In this document: positions 18,291-26,680 of the stretch, piece by piece | How the letters are laid out: every line of letters starts with the position of its first letter | Position numbering within the stretch: the first letter of the stretch is position 1 | Assembly (NCBI GenBank): GCA_005888745.1 | Contig: VBBS01000031.1 | Coordinates: forward strand, 1 to 55,613 | DNA: 55,613 nt | Source of the DNA: Candidatus Bathyarchaeota archaeon | GTDB taxonomy: Archaea > Thermoproteota > Bathyarchaeia > 40CM-2-53-6 | Reading direction: 5' to 3' | Notes under the pieces: generated by a model | Database searches by the model: none | What the model saw: only the letters and a program-made list of their open reading frames with translations | What the model was told of the DNA's origin: nothing | Position numbers and translations under genes: made by a program

Positions 18291-18426
18291 GATGAGTCCG
18301 CCTAATACCGTGGGGTCACTATGAGGATTTGTTCACAATTAACCGTTCTATCCGAAGACAGGTTCGTGAGAGCGGTCTTCGGTAAGGTAAAAGAGCCTCG
18401 ACCCGCCCTAGTGACCAAGATGTCTT

Positions 18427-18732
18427 TTGTCAACAAAGAATGAAGATCTTGAGTTTCGGGACATACTGAAGCACCTTGATCGAGAATCCGCCCATTTTGT
18501 CATCCGGCTAGAGACGCATCATTCCGGACGGCTCGTGACCGTTATCCAGCCCCACGATCTGATCAGGGACAGTTTTGACATGCCCGGACTGGCGCACCGG
18601 CTGAAGCAGAGCCTTGGAACAAGCGGCGACATAGAAAACGGCCGCATCATCCTCCACGGAGACCATCGAGAACAAGCCAAGAACGAACTTGTGAAGCTAG
18701 GAGTCTCCCCCGACAACGTCGAAATGATCTAG
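18427..18732 (+). CDS. divergent SUI1-domain protein (second aIF1-like)
   Basis: This 101-residue protein has the same architecture as aIF1 at 430-729. The C-terminal half is close ('GRIILHGDHREQAKNELVKLG'), but the basic loop is altered ('HHSGRLVTVIQ' in place of 'RRWGKPVTVVQ') and the glycine loop reads 'LGTSGDIENG'. The weakened basic loop may mean reduced ribosome binding or another RNA partner. TTG at 18427 is the only start after an in-frame stop at 18412. It is a lone gene between two minus-strand genes. Confidence 0.82.
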   Translation: MSTKNEDLEFRDILKHLDRESAHFVIRLETHHSGRLVTVIQPHDLIRDSFDMPGLAHRLKQSLGTSGDIENGRIILHGDHREQAKNELVKLGVSPDNVEMI

Positions 18733-18743
18733 ATAACAAAACT

Positions 18744-19358
18744 CTATCGTGTGCCTGGATGGGCGATTGGGATCTTCCAGCCCCTCCAAACGCTAACCAT
18801 TCGAAGAACGAACGTTGCCAGGGCAGCTATGATCTCAGCTGATGGTCCGAGCGCTTGGGCTTGATCGGCCAGGGCGACTATGATCGCGCCTAGCAGGGAT
18901 GCGACAGCGTATATCTCACTCCTCAGCACCAACGGCACTTCTGCCGCCAGTACGTCCCTCAGCGCTCCACCGCCAATACCTGTGAGCATGCCTAGCAACA
19001 CGGCGGGCACTGGGCTCAGAGCAGCTGCGAGAGCTATGGTAGTACCAGTGACTGTGAAGATAGCTAGGCCTGCTGCATCGAATGCGGTAACGAACCGGCT
19101 CCATCGCACGATCTGGCGGAAGTCAAAGAAGACTAAGAGCCCCGCGACCCCGGCGGCCGCGAGATAGCGCCAGTCAACCAGTGTCGTTGGGGGAGTTCGT
19201 CCGAGGATCAGGTCCCGCATTATTCCACCGCCAAGCCCGGTTGCTACCGATAACACTAGGACCCCGAACAGGTCCATTTTCTTCCGAACTGCAAGTATTC
19301 CACCAGTCAAGCCGAACGCGAAAGTTCCTATGAGGTTGAGTATCAGCGTCTCGTCCAT
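18744..19358 (-). CDS. TRIC-type cation channel family (UPF0126) membrane protein
   Basis: This protein of about 204 residues has seven hydrophobic segments arranged as an internal repeat. Each half carries 'GLGGGIMRD' or 'GIGGGALRD', the hallmark of the UPF0126 family, whose members are prokaryotic homologues of trimeric intracellular cation channels. ATG at 19358 ('MDETLILN') is preferred over the TTG at 19385. The stop lies 12 nt from the convergent SUI1-like gene. The assignment is firm, while the transported ion is inferred. Confidence 0.9.
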   Translation of the reverse strand: MDETLILNLIGTFAFGLTGGILAVRKKMDLFGVLVLSVATGLGGGIMRDLILGRTPPTTLVDWRYLAAAGVAGLLVFFDFRQIVRWSRFVTAFDAAGLAIFTVTGTTIALAAALSPVPAVLLGMLTGIGGGALRDVLAAEVPLVLRSEIYAVASLLGAIIVALADQAQALGPSAEIIAALATFVLRMVSVWRGWKIPIAHPGTR

Positions 19359-19499
19359 TTCATCTGACCCCTTCAGGATGCCCAATGTTCAGCAGTATCA
19401 CATAACATGAACAGGATTCATCATCATGACAAGGGGTCAAGCGGTGGAGAATCAGACTGAGGGGAGAATGGTATCGGTCGCGAAGTTTCCGCAGAACCA

Positions 19500-19913
19500 T
19501 TACAGAAGCTTGTGGACGACTCGGAGGCAGGCGTTCATCACGTAAGGAATCTTGTTCTTTGAGAGCATTTTCTTCGCTTCCTCGTTTTCGAGTCCGAGTT
19601 GTGCCCAGAACGCGAAGGGTCTACCATACTTCATTCGCATCTCTATGACCTGCTGTGCAACCTGCGGTAGTTCTTCGCTGGGACGGAAGACGTCCACGAT
19701 ATCGACCTTTTTCGCCAGTTCCGGCGGCAGGTCGATGAGGCTCTTGTGGGCTTTCTCGCCTAGAATCTCATCAGCTGTAGGATTCACTGGGATGATCGTG
19801 TAACCATGTTCTTTCATGTACGCAGGTACCGTGTATGCTTCCTTCTCAGGGTTCTTCGAAGCGCCCACTACAGCGATTACGTCGTATTTTTTCAGGATTT
19901 CTCTTGGAGATAT
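19500..19913 (-). CDS. CoA-binding (YccU-type Rossmann) protein with non-canonical start
   Basis: The conserved part is about 137 residues: 'REILKKYDVIAVVGASKNPEK' with the Gly-rich nucleotide loop, 'YTIIPVNPTADEILG', 'VDIVDVFRPSEELP' and 'FWAQLGLENEEA'. This is the small CoA-binding domain family, related to the CoA-binding half of succinyl-CoA synthetase. The only canonical in-frame start is an ATG at 20156, which would run 154 nt into the transporter gene upstream and add about 80 unrelated residues. I placed the start at ATA 19913, which gives the usual family length; ATC 19988 is another option. Confidence 0.8.
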   Translation of the reverse strand: MSPREILKKYDVIAVVGASKNPEKEAYTVPAYMKEHGYTIIPVNPTADEILGEKAHKSLIDLPPELAKKVDIVDVFRPSEELPQVAQQVIEMRMKYGRPFAFWAQLGLENEEAKKMLSKNKIPYVMNACLRVVHKLL

Positions 19914-20002
19914 GGTCGTGCTGGGACTGCGGGTTTGGGACGTTATGCTTGCCTCTACTTTAGCCTGTTGTCCGGTGGCTAAAAAGATGCTTCGGGGGAG
20001 AG

Positions 20003-21211
20003 CTAGCTCTGAGGTCGAATATTCTTGAACTGAGTATAAAACAGCGTGATGGATATCACGTAGAATACAGTGGCTAAGTAGAAGGGAATATCGAATCTCC
20101 CTGTTGCTAGTATCAGACCGCCAATCACGGTGGTTATGCTGTTGGGAATTCTCCAAACGACAGTGTTGATAGAACTCGCTAGTCCTCTCTCCTCCTGGGA
20201 CATGACCCCCATCAGATAGGAATCACCTAGCGGTCCTGCCATGTTCATCAAAGCCGCTCGAATGATGTAGAGACCGCCGGCCAGTCTAACGTCCGGGACG
20301 AGCGCTAGACTCAGCATGAAGACTGTCGAGAATCCTTGCGTAGCAACGATCGCTTTGACTAATCCAAACCGGCCAGAGATTCTAGGACTCGCTACAGCAG
20401 CGAGCGCTATTGTCAAGTTGGACAGTGAGAGCAGGGGTCCGCTAAACGTGTCCGGGGTTCCGAACTTGAGGAAAAGCCAAGTCGGAATCAGTGGAATAAT
20501 GAACCCTGCTCCGAGTCCGATGAGGCTGTTGATCCCGGAAAACTTGAGGAGAGTCGGGAAATTCTTGCCTCTTATCAGTTTTTTCGGATTCAGTGTTTCT
20601 TTGTAGCCCTTGAGGATACGAAACAGCCAAACCGGCGTTATGGCTGAGACCAGTCCCATTAACACAAGTAGGTCTTGATGTATGATGATGGAGCTGAGTC
20701 CTGTCAGAGATTGGAGCGTCGGAATCAGTGTTGGCAAGAGGAACCCGAACGCTATGGATCCGTTACCAATGATGAATGAGAGAGAGAAAGATGCGTCCCG
20801 GTTATCCAGGCTCGTCTGGTCAGCGATTATCGCGTTCCACGTTGAGAGCGCGGCGGACTCGGCTATTCCAAGAATTATCGCTGCCACGACTAGGACGACT
20901 ACATTTATCGTGAGGGCGATTAGGATGATGGGAATAGGAACCAAAGAGGTCCCGATCAGGAGTAGTTTCTTTCGACCTCTTCTGTCGGAGAGTATTCCGA
21001 GGGGTATTGAGAGGAGAACCATTGCGCCCTCCAGCCCAAGGAGGAGTCCGACGACGCCGGCGCTGATCCCTAGTTCGGGGAAAAATGCGGTTAGGTAGAC
21101 TAGGAGGTAACCTATCGCAACATTGTTGAAGACAAGGGCGATGATGAGCCACTTTAGTTTTCTAGGAATCTTGGAGAAGAATCCACGTTTCTCTTGGACC
21201 TCGTGATTCAT
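20003..21211 (-). CDS. MFS transporter
   Basis: This 402-residue protein has 12 predicted helices and the major-facilitator motif A ('GILSDRRGRKK', about residues 72-82). A related but weaker copy follows in the second half. The substrate cannot be told; proximity to another MFS gene suggests a duplicated exporter pair, although the two are not close to each other in sequence. ATG at 21211 is a clear start. It lies 35 nt after the stop of the other transporter on the same strand and is followed by the CoA-binding gene. Confidence 0.88.
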   Translation of the reverse strand: MNHEVQEKRGFFSKIPRKLKWLIIALVFNNVAIGYLLVYLTAFFPELGISAGVVGLLLGLEGAMVLLSIPLGILSDRRGRKKLLLIGTSLVPIPIILIALTINVVVLVVAAIILGIAESAALSTWNAIIADQTSLDNRDASFSLSFIIGNGSIAFGFLLPTLIPTLQSLTGLSSIIIHQDLLVLMGLVSAITPVWLFRILKGYKETLNPKKLIRGKNFPTLLKFSGINSLIGLGAGFIIPLIPTWLFLKFGTPDTFSGPLLSLSNLTIALAAVASPRISGRFGLVKAIVATQGFSTVFMLSLALVPDVRLAGGLYIIRAALMNMAGPLGDSYLMGVMSQEERGLASSINTVVWRIPNSITTVIGGLILATGRFDIPFYLATVFYVISITLFYTQFKNIRPQS

Positions 21212-21246
21212 CTCGGCTCTCCGGCAGTGGCCGGCATGAATCGGGG

Positions 21247-22419
21247 TTATTTAATCGGAGCCGGGCTAACGTGTCCAGAAGTCAGAGTTCGTGGGCTGTG
21301 AGCTTGCCTTTTCAAAAAGAGTTGTGACAGCGTAGCGGAACCAAGGGCGGCCGCAAGAGCGAAGAGAATGACTGACTGGAGTTGAGTGGCGTCTGCGATT
21401 GCTCCTCCGATCAATGGGCCGAGGCCGCCTCCGAGACTAATCGCCGACTCCAAGATTCCCAATCCCTTTCCTCTATCAGCGATCGACGTATAGTCTGAAA
21501 TGAGGGCTGCGGCTGAGGCCTGGATTAACGGATAGATCGGAAGAGTCCACAAAATAGTCACCACAACAGTGTTAGTGACAAAATAGATCGTCGCAAAATA
21601 GGTTGCATACCCGACCGCTCCCAATACGAACATGGGTTTCCTGCCAATCCTGTCATCCAGCGGACCTACAATCCGAAACGCAATCGCTCCGAAGACCGTC
21701 GTCGCGGTGGCGGCGAGACCCGCCATCAACCTGGACCCGTTGAGGGAGTCGACAAGGTAGATTGTGAAGAAACTGTTGAAGGAAGAGGATGAGATGAGCG
21801 CGAGGATTGATATGCCGCAGAGGATCAGCACATTTCGTTGCTTGAGAAGACTCCAATATCCCTCTGGTCGGATCAAGGACTTCGCGATAGTAAGACCTTG
21901 TTTGGTTAGGAACGAAACGACTAGGATTCCTGCGTAGCCATAGAGTGCTCCCAGGACATAGAGGTAGATTGGGTCGAGGAATTGGAAAAGTACTCCTCCC
22001 ATGAGAGTTGCTGATGCATAACCTAGTGAGGCTGCTGTCCAGAATTCTCCTATAGCCCGGCCGTACTGGGCGGATTTGTCAGTCGCCAATGCGGCAAAGA
22101 TCGGGATGAAGCTTGAGGAGAAGAGGCCCATCAGTGCAACCACGAACACGAACTGTGCAGGGTCTCTCAGAAACGGGAAGAGAGTGAATCCAACACCTTG
22201 GACCAGGAACGACAAGGCGAGAATCCTCGTCCCCTTTCCAGTCCTGTCCAGAATACCTCCCCAGACAGGAGAGAGGACGATGGTCTCGGTCGCGGGAAGA
22301 AAGGAGACCAGGGAAATTAGCGAGAAGGATGCTCCTAGCGATCGAAGCTGGATTGGCAGAAAGGCCCAGATTATCCCTGTCGGGCCGAACGCTAGGGCGG
22401 TTGATAATTTAACAGCGAT
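21247..22419 (-). CDS. MFS transporter lacking a canonical start codon
   Basis: The frame encodes a complete major-facilitator protein of about 390 residues. The first helices ('STALAFGPTGIIWAFLPIQL'), motif A ('GGILDRTGKGTR') and the second-domain copy 'GPLDDRIGRKP' are all there. However, the first ATG, GTG or TTG in frame is the TTG at 22215, which lies after motif A and would delete two helices. The frame is open up to a TAA at 22474-22476, which ends a small ORF on the same strand. ATC at 22417-22419 is the best-placed alternative start. Substrate unknown. Confidence 0.82.
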   Translation of the reverse strand: MAVKLSTALAFGPTGIIWAFLPIQLRSLGASFSLISLVSFLPATETIVLSPVWGGILDRTGKGTRILALSFLVQGVGFTLFPFLRDPAQFVFVVALMGLFSSSFIPIFAALATDKSAQYGRAIGEFWTAASLGYASATLMGGVLFQFLDPIYLYVLGALYGYAGILVVSFLTKQGLTIAKSLIRPEGYWSLLKQRNVLILCGISILALISSSSFNSFFTIYLVDSLNGSRLMAGLAATATTVFGAIAFRIVGPLDDRIGRKPMFVLGAVGYATYFATIYFVTNTVVVTILWTLPIYPLIQASAAALISDYTSIADRGKGLGILESAISLGGGLGPLIGGAIADATQLQSVILFALAAALGSATLSQLFLKRQAHSPRTLTSGHVSPAPIK

Positions 22420-22473
22420 TCGCTGGTCCGTAACTACCCGCCCACGAGATGGCGAAGAAGAATATCTAAGAGA

Positions 22474-22638
22474 TTATTTTGAAGGTGTCGCCTGGATGAG
22501 ACGTCTGATCTCTTCGCTTATCCTGCGACGCTCATTATCATCCATCGCCATCATCCATTCTAGCTTGAGCTTGAACACACGATCCTCAATGCTAACGTTC
22601 TCCTTCTGCACCGTGTTTACCATGCTTGTCGACGCCAT
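22474..22638 (-). CDS. small helical protein (54 aa) upstream of MFS gene
   Basis: ATG at 22638 opens a 54-residue charged, helical protein: 'VFKLKLEWMMAMDDNERRR' is followed by 'ISEEIRRLIQATPSK'. A TATA element (22671-22680) lies about 37 nt before the ATG, so the ORF has a plausible promoter and a very short leader. Its stop is 55 nt before the likely start of the transporter, so it could couple translation to that gene or be a small partner. A longer plus-strand frame covers the same DNA but looks like antisense. Reality is likely but unproven. Confidence 0.5.
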   Translation of the reverse strand: MASTSMVNTVQKENVSIEDRVFKLKLEWMMAMDDNERRRISEEIRRLIQATPSK

Positions 22639-22670
22639 CGTCCGGTATCATGCTCATTCTCGATCGTGGG

Positions 22671-22680
22671 AATATAACAA
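22671..22680 (-). promoter_or_regulatory. TATA box for the 54-aa ORF / MFS operon
   Basis: The minus strand reads TTGTTATATT. It lies between the UbiA stop and the ATG at 22638, with archaeal spacing. Confidence 0.45.
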
Positions 22681-22700
22681 GTTCTGAACCTATAACCAGG

Positions 22701-23678
22701 CTATAGGCCCACAAGTCCCCCAATCACAAACCCGACAATCGCCAAGACACCAAACGCTAGGTGCAGAATTATCGTGTTAGCATTAGCAGGTATTATCGCA
22801 TGCGGATCTTTGTAGTTAGCCCTCAATATCCTGACCGCTTTCAGCGCAAACGGGAGACTGAACAGGGCAATGAGCGTTGTATAGCTCGTGATCGGGAATG
22901 ACCCGAAGATCTTCAGAACTGCATAAAGGAGAACTAGAAAGTAGGATGTTGCCAATAATCCAACGTAGACAGCAACTGACCGGAGGTAGCCTAGCCTCAA
23001 AACCAGGGTCTTCTTTCCAACCGCTTTGTCCGCGTCCATGTCAGGAAACTCGTTGATCCACAACACCGCTGCAATAAGCAGCCCGACCGGGATTGACGCA
23101 AGTAGCGGGACGGTCGCGGATGCGAGGGATCCGGTTTGAACGTAGAATGCGCCCAAAGTCATAACGGGTCCGAAATTCAATCCAACAAGAAACTCTCCAA
23201 CTCCACGGTAAGCCAGTTTGAAAGGAGGCCCCACGTAGAAGTAGGTGGACACGACACCTATCAGTCCGAACCAGAACAACTGGTACAATCCGAGGGCGAA
23301 AATGAAGTAGAATCCTATGAGGGACCCGAGGATCAGACAAGAAGTTGAAACGATCAAATGGGTTGATGGCTTGATCAGGTCGGCTGTCAATATTCGTCCG
23401 CCGCCAGCGAACGGATTCTGGTGTCTAACTTGAAGATCGTTTCCGCTCTTGAAATCAAAATAGTCATTGAACATGTTACTGGCGATCTGAATTAGACTGG
23501 CACCCAGCAACGTCAGCAGGAAAGTGGGCCAGGAGAATTTGCCTACTATCTCCCATGCAACGACGCCGCCGAGTATGACGGGCACGAAGGTCGCCTGTAA
23601 GAATGGGACCCGCATCGCCTTGAGCCACAATCCGATAAAAGGCGACTTCTTCGCATTGACGCTTGGGCTCGAGGACAT
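22701..23678 (-). CDS. UbiA-family prenyltransferase, MenA-like
   Basis: This 325-residue membrane protein has about nine helices. The two Asp-rich motifs that bind the prenyl diphosphate through Mg2+ are visible: 'NMFNDYFDFKSGND' (about residues 68-81) and 'NEFPDMDADKAVGKKTL' (about 208-224). The form of both motifs and the 'RVPFLQATFVPVILGG' start resemble MenA, which prenylates 1,4-dihydroxy-2-naphthoate to make menaquinone; other aromatic or lipid acceptors are possible. With a geranylgeranyl reductase 500 bp away, a role in quinone or isoprenoid lipid synthesis fits. A quinone would feed the oxidase in this window. Confidence 0.9.
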   Translation of the reverse strand: MSSSPSVNAKKSPFIGLWLKAMRVPFLQATFVPVILGGVVAWEIVGKFSWPTFLLTLLGASLIQIASNMFNDYFDFKSGNDLQVRHQNPFAGGGRILTADLIKPSTHLIVSTSCLILGSLIGFYFIFALGLYQLFWFGLIGVVSTYFYVGPPFKLAYRGVGEFLVGLNFGPVMTLGAFYVQTGSLASATVPLLASIPVGLLIAAVLWINEFPDMDADKAVGKKTLVLRLGYLRSVAVYVGLLATSYFLVLLYAVLKIFGSFPITSYTTLIALFSLPFALKAVRILRANYKDPHAIIPANANTIILHLAFGVLAIVGFVIGGLVGL

Positions 23679-23776
23679 ACCTGGCTATCTCCCTGTTTCG
23701 AAAAAAGCCGGTTCGCCGGAGGTGATATAAGGCGGTTCTGTCAAATCTTCGATTGTTCGATGACTTGGCTTGCTCT

Positions 23777-24098
23777 CATCGACTCCGGGGATTACCGTCG
23801 TCGGGTTCCCCTTCATTGCTTCACCTGAGAGCCCTTGCGCCTCAGAAGCACGTAGCCCCGTCTTGGCAGTGAACGGTCGAACCTCAACCGCCCCCTCACG
23901 CCCGTAGCGTGGTAGCTTGGCCGATTGCAGGGCAGGGATTTTACGGTGGCCAACCAACCGGCTAACCCAGTTCAGACCCGTCACATGGTCGGAGTCACTC
24001 CCCTCATCCCATGATGATAGGCTCATACGACGACCGCCTATCATGTAACGAGTCATACCAAGAACATAACGATTGGAGAAGACCGATGCTACCACCAA
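23777..24098 (-). pseudogene. tnpB 3' relic / omega-RNA-like element end
   Basis: The minus strand retains a frame whose tail ('EAQGLSGEAMKGNPTTVIPG') matches the tail of the intact TnpB ending at 38330 ('EAQGGAVEAMKGNPTPTVIHG'). The nucleotide match is stronger than the protein needs, and it ends at the octamer AGTCGATG (complement of 23777-23784). No RuvC or zinc-ribbon part remains. In IS605/IS1341-type elements the tnpB 3' end doubles as the guide-RNA scaffold, so this may be a decayed element or a stand-alone guide RNA. The frame also holds 'KLPRYGREGAVEVRPF', typical of such tails in my recollection. Confidence 0.6.
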
Positions 24099-24209
24099 AC
24101 GGCAACCGACGAGTTGACAGTGCCTATAAGGCTAATTCCCCAGGTTTATTGAGCTGAGAGGCAAAAGGCTAAAGCGTGTTCACAAGTCCACGATAGGCTC
24201 CCAAACGTC

Positions 24210-25625
24210 GTGAAGAATTTGGCCGAAAACTGGGACGTAGTAGTTGTTGGTGCTGGCATAGCGGGCTGTATGACAGCCGGCACAATAGCCCTGAAGGGCA
24301 AAGGAAACGTAAGCGTTCTCCTTATGGATCGAAACCCGCCTACAGAAGCGGGGAAGAAAACGGTTCTGGGCTGGGTCTGCGGCGACGCAGTCGGCGAGCA
24401 CCACATCAAGTACATTCACGAACACATCGGCACTACCTACGGCAAGCCCGAGATGGAAAACCGGGTAACCGCAGTCTACGTCTACTCCCCAGACATGAAA
24501 GTAAGGGTCCCATTCGAGGGACCCGGATACGTTCTAGACAGGCCAAAGTTCGCGAAACGCCTACTCGACGATGCTCTGAAAGCTGGCGTCGAATTTCGTG
24601 GCAACGTCCAGGCAACCGAGCTAATCCAGGATAACGGAACAATCGTCGGGTTACACGGTCAGACGGTTGGACCAGGCGTCAACCAGCCGTTCGAAATCCG
24701 CTCCAAACTCATCATCGACACCTCCGGAATGTCCACCAAGCTGCGTCGGAATCTTCCGATTCCAAGTCATATCGAGAAGGAGATCAACAAGGACGATGTG
24801 GAGCCGACAGCGCGCCTCAACGCGAAACTACGGGACGGAGTTGAAGTGGAACCGTTCCATTGCGACATATACCTCGACGCTGAAAAAGCCCCTGGCGGCT
24901 ATCTCTGGCTCTTTCCAAAATCCGAAGACAAGGTCAACATTGGCCTAGGCATCCAGCAGAAGAGAAGCTCGAAACCGCTAAGCGCGCTCCTGAAGGACTG
25001 GCTGGCATCAGATGACCGGTTCAAGGATATCCAACCATTGAGCGATGACAGCAACCTAACGGGCTCCTGGCAGGTATCAGTCCGACACCAGAACGACTGT
25101 CTAGTCGCTAACGGTTACATGATCTGTGGAGACGCAGCATGGTTTCCAAACCCGATCAGCGCCGGCGGCATCGGCCCGGGATTGATTGGAGGAGTCATGG
25201 CTGGAGAAGCAGCCGTCCGGGCGATAGAGGCGAACGATTTCAGCGAGAAGCAGCTCTGGCAGTACAACCTAGACTTCGTAAACCACTACGGCAACAAAAC
25301 AGCCGGGTTGGAAGTGTTCCGGATGTACCTTCAGACACTCAACAATGACCAGATCAATTACGGAATGAGACACTTCCTCTCATCAGACGAGGCCACCGAA
25401 ATATCGCTCGGAGAAATGCCCCATCTCTCCGCCGCCAAGAAAATCGTCAAACTCTTCAGAGGACTGGGATCATACAAGGCCTTCAGTGGACTCGTGTTCA
25501 CGATGGCTAGGATGCGAGCGCTCAACGAACTATACCAGAATTATCCAAAGGACCCGGCACAATTCGATTCTTGGAAAGCAAATGTTGACTCGATCTTAGC
25601 TCTGGGCCGAGCTCGTTTCCACTAA
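24210..25625 (+). CDS. geranylgeranyl reductase family FAD enzyme
   Basis: This 471-residue flavoprotein begins with the dinucleotide-binding fold ('WDVVVVGAGIAGCMTAG', about residues 8-24) and has 'GYVLDRPKFAKRL'. The substrate-cavity motif 'GGYLWLFPK' and the second FAD motif 'GDAAWFPNPISAGGIGPGL' are characteristic of archaeal geranylgeranyl reductases, which saturate the isoprenoid chains of membrane lipids or the side chain of menaquinone. GTG at 24210 is the start. Neighbouring UbiA and radical SAM genes fit isoprenoid metabolism. Which substrate it reduces is not readable. Confidence 0.92.
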   Translation: MKNLAENWDVVVVGAGIAGCMTAGTIALKGKGNVSVLLMDRNPPTEAGKKTVLGWVCGDAVGEHHIKYIHEHIGTTYGKPEMENRVTAVYVYSPDMKVRVPFEGPGYVLDRPKFAKRLLDDALKAGVEFRGNVQATELIQDNGTIVGLHGQTVGPGVNQPFEIRSKLIIDTSGMSTKLRRNLPIPSHIEKEINKDDVEPTARLNAKLRDGVEVEPFHCDIYLDAEKAPGGYLWLFPKSEDKVNIGLGIQQKRSSKPLSALLKDWLASDDRFKDIQPLSDDSNLTGSWQVSVRHQNDCLVANGYMICGDAAWFPNPISAGGIGPGLIGGVMAGEAAVRAIEANDFSEKQLWQYNLDFVNHYGNKTAGLEVFRMYLQTLNNDQINYGMRHFLSSDEATEISLGEMPHLSAAKKIVKLFRGLGSYKAFSGLVFTMARMRALNELYQNYPKDPAQFDSWKANVDSILALGRARFH

Positions 25626-25646
25626 ACCGCGAACGGTAACGTCGTC

Positions 25647-25656
25647 GATAAATAAG
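25647..25656 (+). promoter_or_regulatory. TATA box of the second winged-helix gene
   Basis: GATAAATAAG lies about 34 nt before the TTG at 25685, predicting a leader of under ten nucleotides. Confidence 0.5.
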
Positions 25657-25684
25657 GCCGCCGGACAGGCCCACTTAGAAGCAA

Positions 25685-26242
25685 TTGCCTTCTTCAGAAA
25701 TCGGCCCATCCTTTGACTCAAGACCACTAGACGATCAGACACTCGTAATGAACATGCTATCCTCCGAGAACGACGCGATCTACAGCTTCCAGGGAATGAA
25801 GAGAAGACTTGGACTACACCAAGAGAAGCTTACACGGATCCTCAAACGACTCGAGGACGACCATCTTGTCCTAAAGACGGACGAAGGGTACAAGGTCCTG
25901 CACCATCCTCGAAGGACGACACGCCACCTTGACGAGGGAGAGCCCGTTATTCGCGGCCAGCTCCCGCGAGGAATCGACCCCAGCATCCTCACCTCCAAAC
26001 TCAAAGGCCGGTGGTTCAAGAACTTCCGCTGGCTAGGATACTCCACCCACCCATCAGGCCAATCGCTCTACTGGATCACCGAGGACGGAAGATTCCAACT
26101 AGTAGTACGGCTTGCCCCCGCGGAGATTCTGGTATGGAGCCAACCAACAAACGAGCTTGAAGAGCATTCCTCGATAGCGGCGGGATACGAACTCTTCGAC
26201 AGAATCAGCCGTATTCTTCCCGAAACCGAAGACAACAGCTAG
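25685..26242 (+). CDS. winged-helix DNA-binding protein (paralogue of 10479-11117)
   Basis: This 185-residue protein has a winged helix (about residues 18-75, 'FQGMKRRLGLHQEKLTRILKRLEDDHLV') and the family-specific second domain beginning 'LKGRWFKNFRWLGYS' with 'LYWITEDG'. The start is TTG; ATG at 25748 would remove part of the first helix. Its relationship with the protein at 10479 is evident along the whole length. It stands alone after the reductase gene. Targets unknown. Confidence 0.8.
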   Translation: MPSSEIGPSFDSRPLDDQTLVMNMLSSENDAIYSFQGMKRRLGLHQEKLTRILKRLEDDHLVLKTDEGYKVLHHPRRTTRHLDEGEPVIRGQLPRGIDPSILTSKLKGRWFKNFRWLGYSTHPSGQSLYWITEDGRFQLVVRLAPAEILVWSQPTNELEEHSSIAAGYELFDRISRILPETEDNS

Positions 26243-26320
26243 TTCTAGCCTTATCCGTTGACTGGATACCCCCCTCCCCAGTCAATATCCCACACCCTCA
26301 CTTGGTATAGGTAGAGAAAC

Positions 26321-26479
26321 ATGAGAAAAAGAACCTCCATAACAGTGCGATACAGCTCAGGAATCTTTCGGCAGGACTGGCAGCCAATGGAGCGACATCC
26401 CAGACCCTTAAAGCGCAGAAATCCCAACGAGATGGGCAAAGCGCCGGACAGAGTGCTCAACGCACCTTCACTTGCCTGA
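26321..26479 (+). CDS. possible small basic protein (52 aa)
   Basis: ATG 26321 to TGA 26477-26479 encodes a 52-residue protein that is very rich in Arg, Lys and Pro. A TATA-like TTGGTATAG lies shortly before. Nothing else in the 426-nt gap between 26243 and 26668 looks coding. There is no ribosome-binding site and no recognised family, so this may be chance. Confidence 0.25.
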   Translation: MRKRTSITVRYSSGIFRQDWQPMERHPRPLKRRNPNEMGKAPDRVLNAPSLA

Positions 26480-26680
26480 TTCGATACAGATTCGGAGACT
26501 GCGATTTTTCGACCCGTCGAGGACCCAACCTACCGCTTAAACTATCGTTTTCCTCCAGCTTAGGTGCACGGACTAATCCCAACTTGGCCTCATCGGCAAG
26601 GTATGGTTTTAGAAAGAAAGTTTACACAGTGACCTCGCCAATCTAACACCAGAGAGCATCTGGTTTAGTTGACGGTCGAA

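Noticed and set aside
22076-22687. 203-residue plus-strand frame
   Set aside because: It is antisense to the N-terminal half of a clear MFS transporter and to the 54-aa ORF.
26251-26460. 69-residue minus-strand frame
   Set aside because: No family features or ribosome-binding site; composition resembles translated non-coding DNA.
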